A stretch of 64,000 nt of DNA from Sphingopyxis sp. BE259. Lineage in GTDB: Bacteria; Pseudomonadota; Alphaproteobacteria; Sphingomonadales; Sphingomonadaceae. Shown in pieces: positions 8,776 to 17,524 of this stretch. Below the pieces are notes generated by a model. That model made no database searches. It was not told the origin of the DNA and worked only from the letters and a program-made list of their open reading frames with translations. Within the stretch, counting starts at the first letter, position 1, and the number at the start of each line of letters is the position of its first letter. The stretch spans positions 3,212,001 through 3,276,000 of the forward strand of contig NZ_JAVDWM010000001.1 of NCBI RefSeq assembly GCF_031457495.1, written 5' to 3'. The position numbers and the translations under genes are program-made.

Positions 8776-9417
8776 TCAAAAAATATAGGGGATCAGCCGG
8801 TAACGCACTTTCCGGCTCAACTCCTGATAGGCCGGATCCGCCATCAACACGCGTTCCTCGGCCAGGATGCGCGAAATATTGAGCGCCAGCCCCAGACTAT
8901 AGACCCCCAGATTCCACCAATTGGGGCCGCTGAGCAGAAAGCCGAGGTGGGTCAGCGTATACCCGGCATACATCGGGTGGCGCATGAAACGATACGGCCC
9001 GCTGACCTTTACCCCGCGGTTGGCGGCGATCACTCCGAAGCTGAAGCGCAGCGTGAACTTGGCGTAAAGTTGAAACAGCATGCCGCCGATGATCAGGAAA
9101 CTGCACAGCGCCAGCGGCACCAGCGGCGTATCGCTGGAAGCGGTGACGAGCATCGGCGCCAGCGTGCCGCCAAATCCCAGCGCCCAATCGAGCGGGCGGC
9201 GCGAGATCGTGTTGGTCGACCGGCGAAACAGGACAAAGAAAACGACGCAGCTTTCGGCGACGAGCAGCAGCCAGTTTTGATAATGGCCGGTTTCGATCGC
9301 CGAAGGGATCAGCCGCGACGCGAGCAAGCCCAAGAGCACGACGACAACGACCTTTTCCAAAAGGTCCCAATCGAAACTGCGCGCTGCTGGCTGCGCCTGG
9401 CCACTTGATCCGTTCAT
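8776..9417 (-). CDS. Isoprenylcysteine carboxyl methyltransferase-like membrane protein
   Basis: A 213-residue integral membrane protein with about five hydrophobic segments and the family's C-terminal signature GPYRFMRHPMYAGY followed by EERVL. Bacterial members methylate or otherwise modify small lipids with S-adenosylmethionine; they have no prenylated protein substrate known here. It is the first gene of a two-gene unit with the di-iron hydroxylase (15-base gap). Function beyond family is unknown. Confidence 0.8.
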   Translation of the reverse strand: MNGSSGQAQPAARSFDWDLLEKVVVVVLLGLLASRLIPSAIETGHYQNWLLLVAESCVVFFVLFRRSTNTISRRPLDWALGFGGTLAPMLVTASSDTPLVPLALCSFLIIGGMLFQLYAKFTLRFSFGVIAANRGVKVSGPYRFMRHPMYAGYTLTHLGFLLSGPNWWNLGVYSLGLALNISRILAEERVLMADPAYQELSRKVRYRLIPYIF

Positions 9418-9506
9418 GATGCCATATCCCCACTATCTGGGGACCGGATAGCGCCGGGATGGTTACCAACTGGATAATTTCCCCGCGTTGCGGGGGGAGC
9501 AACCGC

Positions 9507-10286
9507 TTATTTGTCGCGTTTCTTGCGGTGGCTTTCCAGGTCGAGCACCGCATTCTCGCCGCCTTCGGGAAGCAGGCCAAGCCGGCGCGCAACTTCCTGA
9601 TAGGCTTCGACTTCACCGCCCAGGTCGCGGCGGAAGCGGTCCTTGTCGAGCTTTTCGTTCGTGGTCATGTCCCACAGGCGGCAACCGTCGGGGCTGATTT
9701 CGTCGGCCAGGATGATGCGGCTGAAATCGCCTTCATACAGGCGCCCGAACTCGAGCTTGAAATCGACCAGACGAATGCCGACTGCGGCGAACATGCCCGA
9801 CATGAAGTCGTTGATGCGGATCGCCATGTCCTGGATATCGTGCAATTCTTCCTGGCTGCACCAGTTGAAGCAGGCGATATGCTCCTCAGCGACGAGCGGA
9901 TCGCCGAGCGCGTCGTCCTTGTAGCAATATTCGATGAGGGTGCGGGGGAGCTGCGTCCCCTCCTCGATGCCGAGCCGTTTCGACAGCGTGCCTGCCGCGA
10001 CGTTGCGCACGATCACCTCGATCGGCACAATCTCGACCTGGCGGATCAACTGCTCGCGCATGTTGAGGCGACGGATGAAATGATGCGGCACACCGATATT
10101 GCCGAGCAGCGTGAACACATGCTCCGAAATCCGGTTGTTGAGCACGCCCTTGCCGCTGATCGTGCCCTTTTTCTGGGCGTTGAATGCCGTCGCATCATCC
10201 TTGAAATATTGAATCAGCGTGCCCGGTTCGGGACCTTCGTACAGGATCTTCGCTTTGCCTTCGTAAATCTGGCGGCGACGGGACAT
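9507..10286 (-). CDS. purC: Phosphoribosylaminoimidazole-succinocarboxamide synthase (SAICAR synthetase)
   Basis: Joins CAIR and aspartate using ATP in purine synthesis. The 259-residue protein begins [18 protein letters not shown], with the conserved [17 protein letters not shown] region, the [14 protein letters not shown] segment, and [10 protein letters not shown] and [12 protein letters not shown] near the end. The ATG at 10286 was chosen because the preceding residues of the open frame are low-complexity. purS-purQ are on the same strand 7.6 kb further along; the pathway is therefore split by an unrelated block. Confidence 0.97.
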   Translation of the reverse strand: MSRRRQIYEGKAKILYEGPEPGTLIQYFKDDATAFNAQKKGTISGKGVLNNRISEHVFTLLGNIGVPHHFIRRLNMREQLIRQVEIVPIEVIVRNVAAGTLSKRLGIEEGTQLPRTLIEYCYKDDALGDPLVAEEHIACFNWCSQEELHDIQDMAIRINDFMSGMFAAVGIRLVDFKLEFGRLYEGDFSRIILADEISPDGCRLWDMTTNEKLDKDRFRRDLGGEVEAYQEVARRLGLLPEGGENAVLDLESHRKKRDK

Positions 10287-10473
10287 GGCGTGCAAACTTT
10301 CTGTCGGAACCAAATGAATGACCCCGGCAAGCGACTCAGATTGAGGCGCGGCGCCGGGGCGGTCGCGCGGCCTATAGCGACAAAGGTCGGGCGCGTCATC
10401 AGTCACGTCGCCCCCTCCCCTTTCGCGGGAATGACGAACTTTTGCGTAACGACTGCACGATGCGGCCCACTAT

Positions 10474-10491
10474 CTTTACGTTTACGTAAAG
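10474..10491. promoter_or_regulatory. Palindromic operator upstream of enoyl-CoA hydratase
   Basis: CTTTACG-TTTA-CGTAAAG, with perfect 7-base arms, ends 53 bases before the start codon. Its shape resembles the ACGTnnACGT sites assigned to MerR-family LiuR regulators of acyl-CoA catabolism; that identification is an inference from memory of the motif class. Confidence 0.55.
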
Positions 10492-10544
10492 TGCTTGCAC
10501 TCCCCGGCATCGCTTGCAACGATGCCGGAAACAAGGAGAGACAG

Positions 10545-11468
10545 ATGAGCTTCGACCAGATTCGCCTCGACCGCCATGAGGGTATCGCGCTGCTGACGCT
10601 GCACCGGCCCGACCGGATGAACGCCTTTACCACCGAGATGATGCTGGAGATCGTCGCCGCGCTCGACGAATGCGACGCCGATGACGGGGTGCGCGCGGTG
10701 ATCTTTACCGGATCGGGCGAGCGCGCCTATTGCGCCGGCGCCGACCTGGGCCAGGGCGCAGCGACATTCGATTATGCCAAGCGCGCCGACAAGGCGGCGT
10801 TGCTGCCCGACGGCATGGCGGCAAGCCCGGTCGCCGAAGACGGCACGATCGACTGGTCGCACCCGCTGATCCGTGATTCGGGCGGGCGCGTGTCGATGCG
10901 GATCTTTGACTGCAAGAAACCGGTGCTGGGCGCGATCAACGGCGCTGCCGTTGGCATCGGCGCGACGATGACGCTGTCGATGGACGCGCGGCTGGCCAGC
11001 GAGACAGCGCGCTATGGCTTCGTGTTCGCCCGCCGCGGCATCGTGCCCGAAGCGGCGTCGAGCTGGTTCCTGCCGCGATTGGTCGGCATCCAGACCGCGG
11101 TCGATTGGTGCTATTCGGGACGCCTGATCGACGCCGCCGAAGCGCATGAGAAAGGGCTGGTCCAATCGGTCCATGCCCCCGGCGCGCTGGTCGACGCGGC
11201 GATCGCCAAGGCGCGCGAACTGACCGAGCATAGCGCGCCGGTGTCGGTCGCGCTGACCCGCCATATGCTGTGGCGGATGCTGGGCGCGCCGCACCCGATG
11301 AGCGCGCACCGCTGGGACAGCCGCGCCATTTTTGCGCGCGGCCGCAGCGCCGATGCCGCCGAGGGCGTGTCGAGCTTCCTCGAAAAACGCCCGGCAAACT
11401 TCACCGTCAGCGTCGCCAACGACTATCCCTGGTTCGCTGAGTTCGAGGATACGCCGCCCTATAGCTGA
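10545..11468 (+). CDS. Enoyl-CoA hydratase/isomerase (crotonase family)
   Basis: A 307-residue crotonase-fold protein, longer than the usual 260 because of an insertion at about residues 75-115. The oxyanion-hole segments are ERAYCAGADLGQG and GAINGAAVGIGATM, and an acidic residue sits at the position expected for catalysis (RGIVPEAASSWFLP). It likely hydrates enoyl-CoA esters in fatty-acid or branched-chain acid breakdown. An AAGGAGAG ribosome site lies 5 bases before the ATG. A strong palindrome upstream suggests control by an acyl-CoA-responsive repressor. Confidence 0.88.
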   Translation: MSFDQIRLDRHEGIALLTLHRPDRMNAFTTEMMLEIVAALDECDADDGVRAVIFTGSGERAYCAGADLGQGAATFDYAKRADKAALLPDGMAASPVAEDGTIDWSHPLIRDSGGRVSMRIFDCKKPVLGAINGAAVGIGATMTLSMDARLASETARYGFVFARRGIVPEAASSWFLPRLVGIQTAVDWCYSGRLIDAAEAHEKGLVQSVHAPGALVDAAIAKARELTEHSAPVSVALTRHMLWRMLGAPHPMSAHRWDSRAIFARGRSADAAEGVSSFLEKRPANFTVSVANDYPWFAEFEDTPPYS

Positions 11469-11645
11469 CCCCCCTCCCCCTTGCTGGGGGAGGCAGCGAG
11501 ACTTGCCAGCTTGCTGGCTTAGTCGCAGCGGTGGGGGTGCGCTCGCGGTCTGCGATGACGGGCCAAGGACGCACCGTCATCCCCATCCAACTCCGCGTAG
11601 GCGCTTCGCGCCAAGGCTGCGTATCCTTCCCCCATCAAGGGGGAA
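11469..11645. repeat. Complex inverted-repeat region between convergent genes
   Basis: Contains two short hairpins (CCTCCCCCTTGCTGGGGGAGG-like at about 11473-11493 and CCTTCCCCCATCAAGGGGGAAGG-like at about 11624-11646) around a GCAAGTCGATG-free core. It resembles the mosaic repeat at 39073-39209. No gene is visible. Confidence 0.6.
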
Positions 11646-11657
11646 GGCAATCGATGA

Positions 11658-13289
11658 TCAGGCCGCGTCGTATTTCCGCCGCCCGCGCGCCGCGGTCATG
11701 CTGTGCGTCGCTTTCAGCCCCGGCGTGCGGGTGCGGATCGTTTCGACATTGTGCCAGTTCGCGGTGACCCGGTCGCGGGTGAGCTGCACCGTGACATAGC
11801 CGCGATCCTGGGTGTTGGCCCATTTGAGCTGCGGCGACGAACGGCGGAGCGCCGCGACGCGCGCCTCGTCGGTGACGCCTTTGATATAGGATTCATAGCC
11901 CGGCGACGTGACGCTCTGACCCGCAATCTCGATGCCCGCCGGTCGGCCGTCCTCGGCCAGGTCGAGCGCCCAGGCATTGTGCGTGTCGCCGGTCAGCGTG
12001 ACCAGGTCAGCGTCGGCGCGCTGTGCCGCGGCGAGCAGGCGGCTGCGCGCGGCAGGATAGCCGTCCCACGCGTCGAGGTTGAGCGGCAGCCCGGCCTTGG
12101 CCGCCAATTGCCCCGCGTCGACGCGGCGGCGGATATAGTCGGGCTGGGCGCCGCCGAACCAGTCGCGCGTTTCGGGCGGCGTGAAAATCGTGCCCATGAT
12201 CACCTGCTGGGCGCAGACCTGCCACCGCGTGCCGGCCTTGGTCGAGGCCGCAAAGCCGCCGAACAACCAGTTTTCCTGCTCGGCGCCCAGCATCTGGCGC
12301 GCCGGATCGCGATAGGCGGTTTCGGCAAACTGCTTCAACTTCGCCGCCGCATCGCCGCCGCCCGCGATAATCTCGTCGATCTCGAACTGGCGGTCGCGCG
12401 CAGTGACGCGCGTTTCGGGGAGAAAGATCGTCGCGAGGTCGCCAACCTGATAATCGCGCCAGCGGGTGTCGGCGACGGGCATCCATTCGCGATAGGCGCG
12501 TTCGGCCGCGATCACACGATCCGCCCACTCGCCCTCGCCCGCATTGTGGTTTTCGGCCCCGCCCTTCCACGCATCGTTGGTCATCTCATGATCGTCCCAC
12601 TGGGCGATCATCGGGAACAGTGCGTGGAGCCGCGCCAGATCGGGGTCGCTGCGATAGGCGGCGTAGCGGAGGCGATAGTCGGCCAGTGCCACCATCTCGT
12701 GCGCCGGTTGAATGTCGCGGCCGGGCACCGCCTGTTTCAGCGAGGGATAATCGCCGATCGGATATTCATACAAATAATCGCCCGAATGGACGACCAGATC
12801 GATGTCCTGCCGCGCCGCAGCATGGGCATAGGCGTTGAACCAGCCGAACGGCAGGTTCGAACAGGAAAACAGCGCGAGGGTGAAGGCGCTGGTCGGCCCG
12901 GCAGGCAGGGTGCGGGTGCGGCCGGTCAGCGACATGGTGCCGTCGGGCGCGACGAAGCGATAATAATACCAGCGGCCGGGTTCGAGGCCCGAAACGACCA
13001 GTTTGGCGGTATGATCGCGCTCGCCTATCGCGCTGACGCTGCCGCCGCCGACCACTTTGACGAAATCGGCGGTTTCGGACAATTCGGCGGTCAGCGTCGT
13101 GTCGCTCGCCGCGGCATAGCGCGTCCACAACAGCACCGAATTGGCGCCCGGCTCGCCGCTCGCGACGCCGTGGGTAAAGCCCTGCGCCATCATCGCCGCC
13201 GCCGCGCCGGGCAGCGACAGAGCCGCCAGACCCGCCGTTCCCAGCGCGATCAGCTGCCGCCGGTCCATTTCGCTCCAGTGATGGTGCAT
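11658..13289 (-). CDS. phoD: Exported PhoD-type alkaline phosphatase/phosphodiesterase
   Basis: A 543-residue metallophosphoesterase. The N-terminus carries a twin-arginine signal (MDRRQLIALG, then a hydrophobic stretch ending PGAAAA), so the folded, metal-loaded enzyme is exported by Tat. The N-terminal PhoD domain starts FTHGVASGEPGANSVLLWTR, and metal-binding motifs include HSGDYLYEY, QWDDHEMTND and TGDTHNAWA. PhoD enzymes use Fe3+/Ca2+ and release phosphate from esters. GGAGGAG lies 7 bases before the chosen ATG. No PHO box was recognised. Confidence 0.93.
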   Translation of the reverse strand: MHHHWSEMDRRQLIALGTAGLAALSLPGAAAAMMAQGFTHGVASGEPGANSVLLWTRYAAASDTTLTAELSETADFVKVVGGGSVSAIGERDHTAKLVVSGLEPGRWYYYRFVAPDGTMSLTGRTRTLPAGPTSAFTLALFSCSNLPFGWFNAYAHAAARQDIDLVVHSGDYLYEYPIGDYPSLKQAVPGRDIQPAHEMVALADYRLRYAAYRSDPDLARLHALFPMIAQWDDHEMTNDAWKGGAENHNAGEGEWADRVIAAERAYREWMPVADTRWRDYQVGDLATIFLPETRVTARDRQFEIDEIIAGGGDAAAKLKQFAETAYRDPARQMLGAEQENWLFGGFAASTKAGTRWQVCAQQVIMGTIFTPPETRDWFGGAQPDYIRRRVDAGQLAAKAGLPLNLDAWDGYPAARSRLLAAAQRADADLVTLTGDTHNAWALDLAEDGRPAGIEIAGQSVTSPGYESYIKGVTDEARVAALRRSSPQLKWANTQDRGYVTVQLTRDRVTANWHNVETIRTRTPGLKATHSMTAARGRRKYDAA

Positions 13290-13372
13290 CGCAAATCTCC
13301 TCCTCGATCGGCGGGTTCTTTGCCCGGCCTTTGTTACGATTCGGCGCGCGCTGCCAACGACGGTCTTGACGC

Positions 13373-14497
13373 TTAGCCCATGATCCCCAGCGCGAGCAGC
13401 AGGAACATGAACATCATCACCGAAAACAGACTGAAAAACAGCAGCAAACTGGTGCGAACGAATGCCCCGAACCGCGACGACCGATAGGCGCCGCGCAGTT
13501 GGCGGTACATATGGAACGGCACATAGAGAAACGCGAAGGCGGTCGCGACATCACCGAAGATTGTCAGATTGAACAGCCGCACGACGACGAACAACAGCAG
13601 CATGAAGCTGATCGAATAGGTCACGAAGACGAAATGATCATAGGTATGGAAGCGGCGGCTGAACGGATAGAGCAGCCACATGAAGGGCAGCGACATCGGG
13701 ATCAGCGCCCAGGCGAATTTATACGCGTTCGCCTGGAGTTTGTAGAACATCAGCGCCGGGTTCGCGATCGCCTTTTGCAGACTTTGATCGACAAAAGGCA
13801 CTCCGGTATCGACCTTGGTTCGCGACAGGAAATCGGCGCCGGTCATCACCTGGTCGACCGGATCTTCAAGAACCGGCGGCCCGTTGTCGCGTTCCTTCTC
13901 GCTTATGCGGCGCGCGACACCAAGATAGTCGGCACTTTTCTGAAGCGTCGCGCGTTCCGCTAACAGCTTCTGCCGCTCGGGAGCAGCAAGCGCCTTGCTC
14001 GCCAGCTGCGCATCGACGCGCTCGACTTCCGCCTCAAAACTGTCTTTGAGCGCGTTCGACCGCGTCTGCTCGGCCGCCGCCTTGGCAATATTCTCGCCCA
14101 CCCCGCCGCCGCTGCCGACCATCGCGAGCACCGCATAGGTCAGGAACACCGCGAACAGAAACAAGGCGAGCGGCGAGATGAAACGCGCGCGCTCGCCGTG
14201 GATATACCGGCGCGTCAGGTCGCCCGGTCGCCACGCGAGCAGCGGCAACGTGTTCCAGATCTTGCCCTCGAAATGAAAGATCGCGTGGACCAGATCATGC
14301 CCGATCGCACCGAAGCTGCGGTGGACGTCGGCGCGCTGGCCGCAATGATGACAGTGCGAGCCGACCAGGCTGGTGCCGCAGTTCAGGCAGCGCAGTCCGC
14401 TCGCCGGTTCGCGTCTGCCGCCATGCTGCGGCTCGGCCACGCGGCCCGCCAGCCCCGCGGTGACCGCCGCCCCGATACCTTCGATGTCCCCGCTCAT
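13373..14497 (-). CDS. DUF3667 family membrane protein with zinc ribbon
   Basis: A 374-residue protein. A CxxC...CxxC zinc ribbon (CLNCGTSLVGSHCHHCGQ, about residues 37-54) precedes the DUF3667 signature HAIFHFEGKIWNTLPLLAWRPG and four or five membrane segments (about residues 110-135 and 255-370). A charged, coiled-coil-like stretch (about 145-200) lies between. The function of this family is not known. I chose the ATG at 14497, which follows AAGG by 4 bases, over the ATG at 14533. It is divergent from proA. Confidence 0.85.
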   Translation of the reverse strand: MSGDIEGIGAAVTAGLAGRVAEPQHGGRREPASGLRCLNCGTSLVGSHCHHCGQRADVHRSFGAIGHDLVHAIFHFEGKIWNTLPLLAWRPGDLTRRYIHGERARFISPLALFLFAVFLTYAVLAMVGSGGGVGENIAKAAAEQTRSNALKDSFEAEVERVDAQLASKALAAPERQKLLAERATLQKSADYLGVARRISEKERDNGPPVLEDPVDQVMTGADFLSRTKVDTGVPFVDQSLQKAIANPALMFYKLQANAYKFAWALIPMSLPFMWLLYPFSRRFHTYDHFVFVTYSISFMLLLFVVVRLFNLTIFGDVATAFAFLYVPFHMYRQLRGAYRSSRFGAFVRTSLLLFFSLFSVMMFMFLLLALGIMG

Positions 14498-14576
14498 GCC
14501 ACCTTGCCTAAAGGGGGGCGAGGCCGGGCGCAACGGGACTTTCGGGCGTCACGCAAAACGTGATAGGGGCAGCGCC

Positions 14577-15863
14577 ATGAACGCCGAAGCTCTCTCCGCC
14601 CCGCCGATGCCCGGCGATGCCGCCGCCCTGATCGCCGATATGGGCGCGCGCGCGCGCGTCGCGGCGAAGCAGTTGGCGTTGGCAGCGACCCCGGATAAAG
14701 CCGCAGGGCTGGTCGCCGCAGCGGCCGAGATCCGTGCACGGGCGAACGAAATCCTGTCCGCCAATGGTCTGGATATGGCGGCGGGACGCACGAACGGCCT
14801 GTCGGGCGCGATGCTGGACCGATTGCGGCTCGACGAGGGACGGTTGTCGGCCGTCGCCGATGCGATCGACGCGGTCGCCGCGCTGCCCGACCCGGTCGGC
14901 GCCGAGATCGACCGGGGGACGCGGCCCAACGGGCTGGTGCTCAGCCGCGTTCGCGTCCCGCTCGGCGTCGTTGGTATCATCTATGAAAGCCGCCCCAATG
15001 TGACCGCCGACGCCGCGGCGCTGGGGCTGATGTCGGGCAATGCGGTGATCCTGCGCGGCGGCAGCGAGGCGGTCCATTCCAACCGTGCCCTGCACGCGGC
15101 GTTCGCGGCGGGGCTGGTCGAGGCGGGCCTGTCCGCCGATGCCGTGCAACTGGTGCCGACGCAGGACCGCGCCGCGGTCGGCGCGATGCTGCGCGCGCAG
15201 GGGCTGATCGACATCATCATCCCGCGCGGCGGCAAGGGGCTGGTCGCGCGGGTGCAGGACGAGGCGCGGGTGCCGGTGCTCGCGCATCTCGACGGGATTA
15301 ATCACCTGTATATCGATGGCTCCGCCGACCCGGCGAAAGCGGCCCTGCTGGCGGTCAACGCCAAGATGCGGCGTACCGGCGTGTGCGGCTCGACCGAGAC
15401 GATCCTGATCGACCGTGCCTATCCCGCGCCGCTGGCGATCATCGACGCGCTGGTCGCGGCGGGATGCGAAGTGCGCGGCGACAAGGCGGTCGCAGCGCTG
15501 AGTCCGCATGTCGATGCGGCATCGGCCGGCGACTGGGACACCGAATATCTCGACGCCATCGTATCGATCGCCATGGTCGATGGCGTGCAAGGTGCGCTGG
15601 CGCATGTCGACGCGCACTCGAGCCGTCACACCGACGCGATCGTCACCGAGGATGCGGAGGCCGCCGAACGCTTCCTGGCGGGCGTCGATAGCGCGATCGT
15701 CATGCACAATGCCTCGACGCAATTTGCCGACGGCGGCGAATTCGGCCTCGGCGCCGAAATCGGCATCGCCACGGGGCGGCTGCATGCGCGGGGTCCGGTC
15801 GCGCTGGAAGGGCTGACGACGTATAAATGGCTGGTGCGAGGGACCGGTCAAACGCGGCCTTGA
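14577..15863 (+). CDS. proA: Gamma-glutamyl phosphate reductase
   Basis: NADPH-dependent reduction of gamma-glutamyl phosphate to the semialdehyde, step two of proline synthesis in the cytoplasm. The 428-residue protein shows the family sequence VPLGVVGIIYESRPNVT, the IPRGGKGLV segment and the catalytic cysteine in RRTGVCGSTE (about residue 268). The ATG at 14577 gives normal length. Its TGA stop touches the 20-bp palindrome of the toxin-antitoxin module that follows. Confidence 0.97.
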   Translation: MNAEALSAPPMPGDAAALIADMGARARVAAKQLALAATPDKAAGLVAAAAEIRARANEILSANGLDMAAGRTNGLSGAMLDRLRLDEGRLSAVADAIDAVAALPDPVGAEIDRGTRPNGLVLSRVRVPLGVVGIIYESRPNVTADAAALGLMSGNAVILRGGSEAVHSNRALHAAFAAGLVEAGLSADAVQLVPTQDRAAVGAMLRAQGLIDIIIPRGGKGLVARVQDEARVPVLAHLDGINHLYIDGSADPAKAALLAVNAKMRRTGVCGSTETILIDRAYPAPLAIIDALVAAGCEVRGDKAVAALSPHVDAASAGDWDTEYLDAIVSIAMVDGVQGALAHVDAHSSRHTDAIVTEDAEAAERFLAGVDSAIVMHNASTQFADGGEFGLGAEIGIATGRLHARGPVALEGLTTYKWLVRGTGQTRP

Positions 15864-15883
15864 ATCATTTGTATACAAATGAT
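15864..15883. promoter_or_regulatory. Perfect 20-bp palindrome, likely operator of the toxin-antitoxin module
   Basis: ATCATTTGTATACAAATGAT reads the same on both strands. It starts at the base after the proA stop codon and ends 11 bases before the antitoxin ATG. RHH antitoxins usually repress their own promoter by binding such palindromes. Confidence 0.8.
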
Positions 15884-15894
15884 ACATCGGCTAG

Positions 15895-16158
15895 ATGACC
15901 AAACATTCCGTCATTTCTGCGCGCATCGACGCCGAGACTCTGGACATGGTGGACAAGATCGTCGCCGAACAAGGACGCAGCCGCGCCTGGTTTGTGGCGC
16001 AGGCCGTTCGCCATGCCGCCGAACAGGAAGCGCGTTTTGCTGCTTTCATTCAGGAGGGCCGTGACGACATCGCGGCTGGACGGACGGTGGATCACGCCGA
16101 CGTCCTGAAGATGATGGACGATATGATTGCCGGTCACGAGGCCCGATGCCCCGAATAA
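15895..16158 (+). CDS. Ribbon-helix-helix (CopG/ParD-like) antitoxin
   Basis: An 87-residue protein. Residues 1-45 (TKHSVISARIDAETLDMVDKI, then GRSRAWFVAQAV) form a ribbon-helix-helix DNA-binding domain; the C-terminal half is an acidic helix typical of the part that wraps the toxin. It is the first gene of an antitoxin-toxin pair, overlapping the toxin by 13 bases. The perfect palindrome at 15864-15883 is the obvious autoregulatory site. Confidence 0.88.
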   Translation: MTKHSVISARIDAETLDMVDKIVAEQGRSRAWFVAQAVRHAAEQEARFAAFIQEGRDDIAAGRTVDHADVLKMMDDMIAGHEARCPE

Positions 16159-16433
16159 TGTGGTCGGAAAGGGCCGTCGCCGATCTGGTCGCGCTGAACG
16201 ATTGGCTGACACAATATCGGCAGTCGGATGAAGCAGCGGAAGCCGTTCGAGCCATTCGGAATCAAGTCGCAAATCTGGATCAATTCCCGGCCGTTGGGTC
16301 GCCTGTCTATGCCGGCACGCGCAAACTGCTGATCAAGGACCAGCCGTTTGTGCTTCTGTACGAGGTTGTCGATGGCAAGCTGACGATCCTTCGCCTCGTC
16401 CACAATCGCAGCGATTGGCAGTCGCTCCTGTGA
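16146..16433 (+). CDS. RelE/ParE superfamily toxin
   Basis: A 95-residue protein with the ParE pattern: WSERAVADLVALNDWL helix, LDQFPAVGSPV turn, GTRKLLIKDQPFVLLYEV strands and the C-terminal ILRLVHNRSDW. ParE members poison DNA gyrase, whereas RelE members cut ribosome-bound mRNA; the sequence suits ParE better but does not prove the target. It overlaps the antitoxin by 13 bases. Its stop codon lies within GTGA, the start of nadD, so the module is wedged directly against an essential gene. Confidence 0.88.
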   Translation: MPRIMWSERAVADLVALNDWLTQYRQSDEAAEAVRAIRNQVANLDQFPAVGSPVYAGTRKLLIKDQPFVLLYEVVDGKLTILRLVHNRSDWQSLL

Positions 16434-17083
16434 CCCCCACCGGGCTCCTTGGCGGCAGCTTTAACCCGGCGCATGGCGGGCATCGCGCGATCAGCCTCAA
16501 TGCGATCGAGGCGCTGGGGCTGGGCGAGCTGTGGTGGTTGGTGTCGCCGGGTAATCCGCTCAAGCCCAAAGCGGGCATGGCTTCGCTGCCCGCGCGGCTC
16601 GCCTCGGCCCAGCGCATGGCACGGCGCGCGCCGATTCGCGCGACCGCGATCGAGGCCGAACTGGGCACGCGCTACACGATCGACACGCTCAAAAAACTCG
16701 TCCACCGCTACCCCGATCGCCAATTTATCTGGATCATGGGGGCGGACAATCTGGTCCAGCTGCCCCAATGGCGCGACTGGCGGGGGATCGCCCGACTCAT
16801 GCCGATTGCGGTTGTCGCGCGTCCGGGCTATAACGACCGCGCCCACGCAAGACGTGCGATGGGTTGGCTGCGGCGATTTGTCCGGCCCGCAGCCCAGAAA
16901 CAGCAATGGACAGACTGGAGACCGCCCGCCCTCGTGTTCCTGCGATTTTCGCCCGATGTGCGATCCGCAACTGCGATACGGCAGGCCAACCCCCGCTGGT
17001 TCGAACGCTATGAAGGCCGCGCGCTGCGCGACCCGCTCACGCGTTCATGGCTGGTGGAACCGACCAAGAAAGGACGCATTTGA
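16430..17083 (+). CDS. nadD: Nicotinate-nucleotide adenylyltransferase
   Basis: Makes deamido-NAD from nicotinate mononucleotide and ATP. The 217-residue protein shows the nucleotidyltransferase motif GGSFNPAHGGH (residues 7-17) and the C-terminal SATAIR segment (SATAIRQ; the family ISSTxIR). I chose GTG at 16430, overlapping the toxin stop as GTGA; TTG at 16415 is possible. There is no clear ribosome site before it, so translation may depend on reading through the toxin gene. It starts a tightly packed run with rsfS and rlmH. Confidence 0.93.
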   Translation: MTPTGLLGGSFNPAHGGHRAISLNAIEALGLGELWWLVSPGNPLKPKAGMASLPARLASAQRMARRAPIRATAIEAELGTRYTIDTLKKLVHRYPDRQFIWIMGADNLVQLPQWRDWRGIARLMPIAVVARPGYNDRAHARRAMGWLRRFVRPAAQKQQWTDWRPPALVFLRFSPDVRSATAIRQANPRWFERYEGRALRDPLTRSWLVEPTKKGRI

Positions 17084-17490
17084 TCTCCGCCACCCAGGAT
17101 GCCGCCAATGGCGCCGCATCCGCCCAAAAGTCTTCGGACGCCAGCGTGGAATCACTCCACGCGCTGATCCTCCACCAGCTGGACGAGGACCAGGCTCAGG
17201 AAACCATCTCCATCCCGCTTGCCGGCAAAAGCAGCATCGCCGATCATATGGTGATCGCGAGCGGCCGGTCGACGCGCCATGTGTCGGCAATCGCCGAAAA
17301 GCTGGCGCAGCGGATCAAGCAGGAAGCGGGCCGCCAGGTTCGTGTCGAAGGGCTGCCCAATGCCGATTGGGTGCTGCTCGATGCGGGCGACGTCATCGTC
17401 CACCTGTTCCGTCCCGAGGTGCGTAGCTTCTACAACCTGGAACGCATGTGGTCGTTCGGCGACGCGCCGCCGGTAACGCTGGCAAATTGA
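17080..17490 (+). CDS. rsfS: Ribosomal silencing factor RsfS
   Basis: A 136-residue RsfS/Iojap protein that binds ribosomal protein L14 and blocks subunit joining when nutrients are short. Typical segments are ADHMVIASGRSTRHVSAIAEKL, the GLPNADWVLLDAGDVIVHLF block and RSFYNLERMWS. The chosen TTG start at 17080 overlaps the nadD stop as TTGA and has AAAGGA about 6 bases upstream. An N-terminal 20-residue low-complexity extension precedes the domain. Confidence 0.93.
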   Translation: MISATQDAANGAASAQKSSDASVESLHALILHQLDEDQAQETISIPLAGKSSIADHMVIASGRSTRHVSAIAEKLAQRIKQEAGRQVRVEGLPNADWVLLDAGDVIVHLFRPEVRSFYNLERMWSFGDAPPVTLAN

Positions 17491-17524
17491 CGTTTTTGGT
17501 CTGTTCGGACTAAAGCCCGAACAG

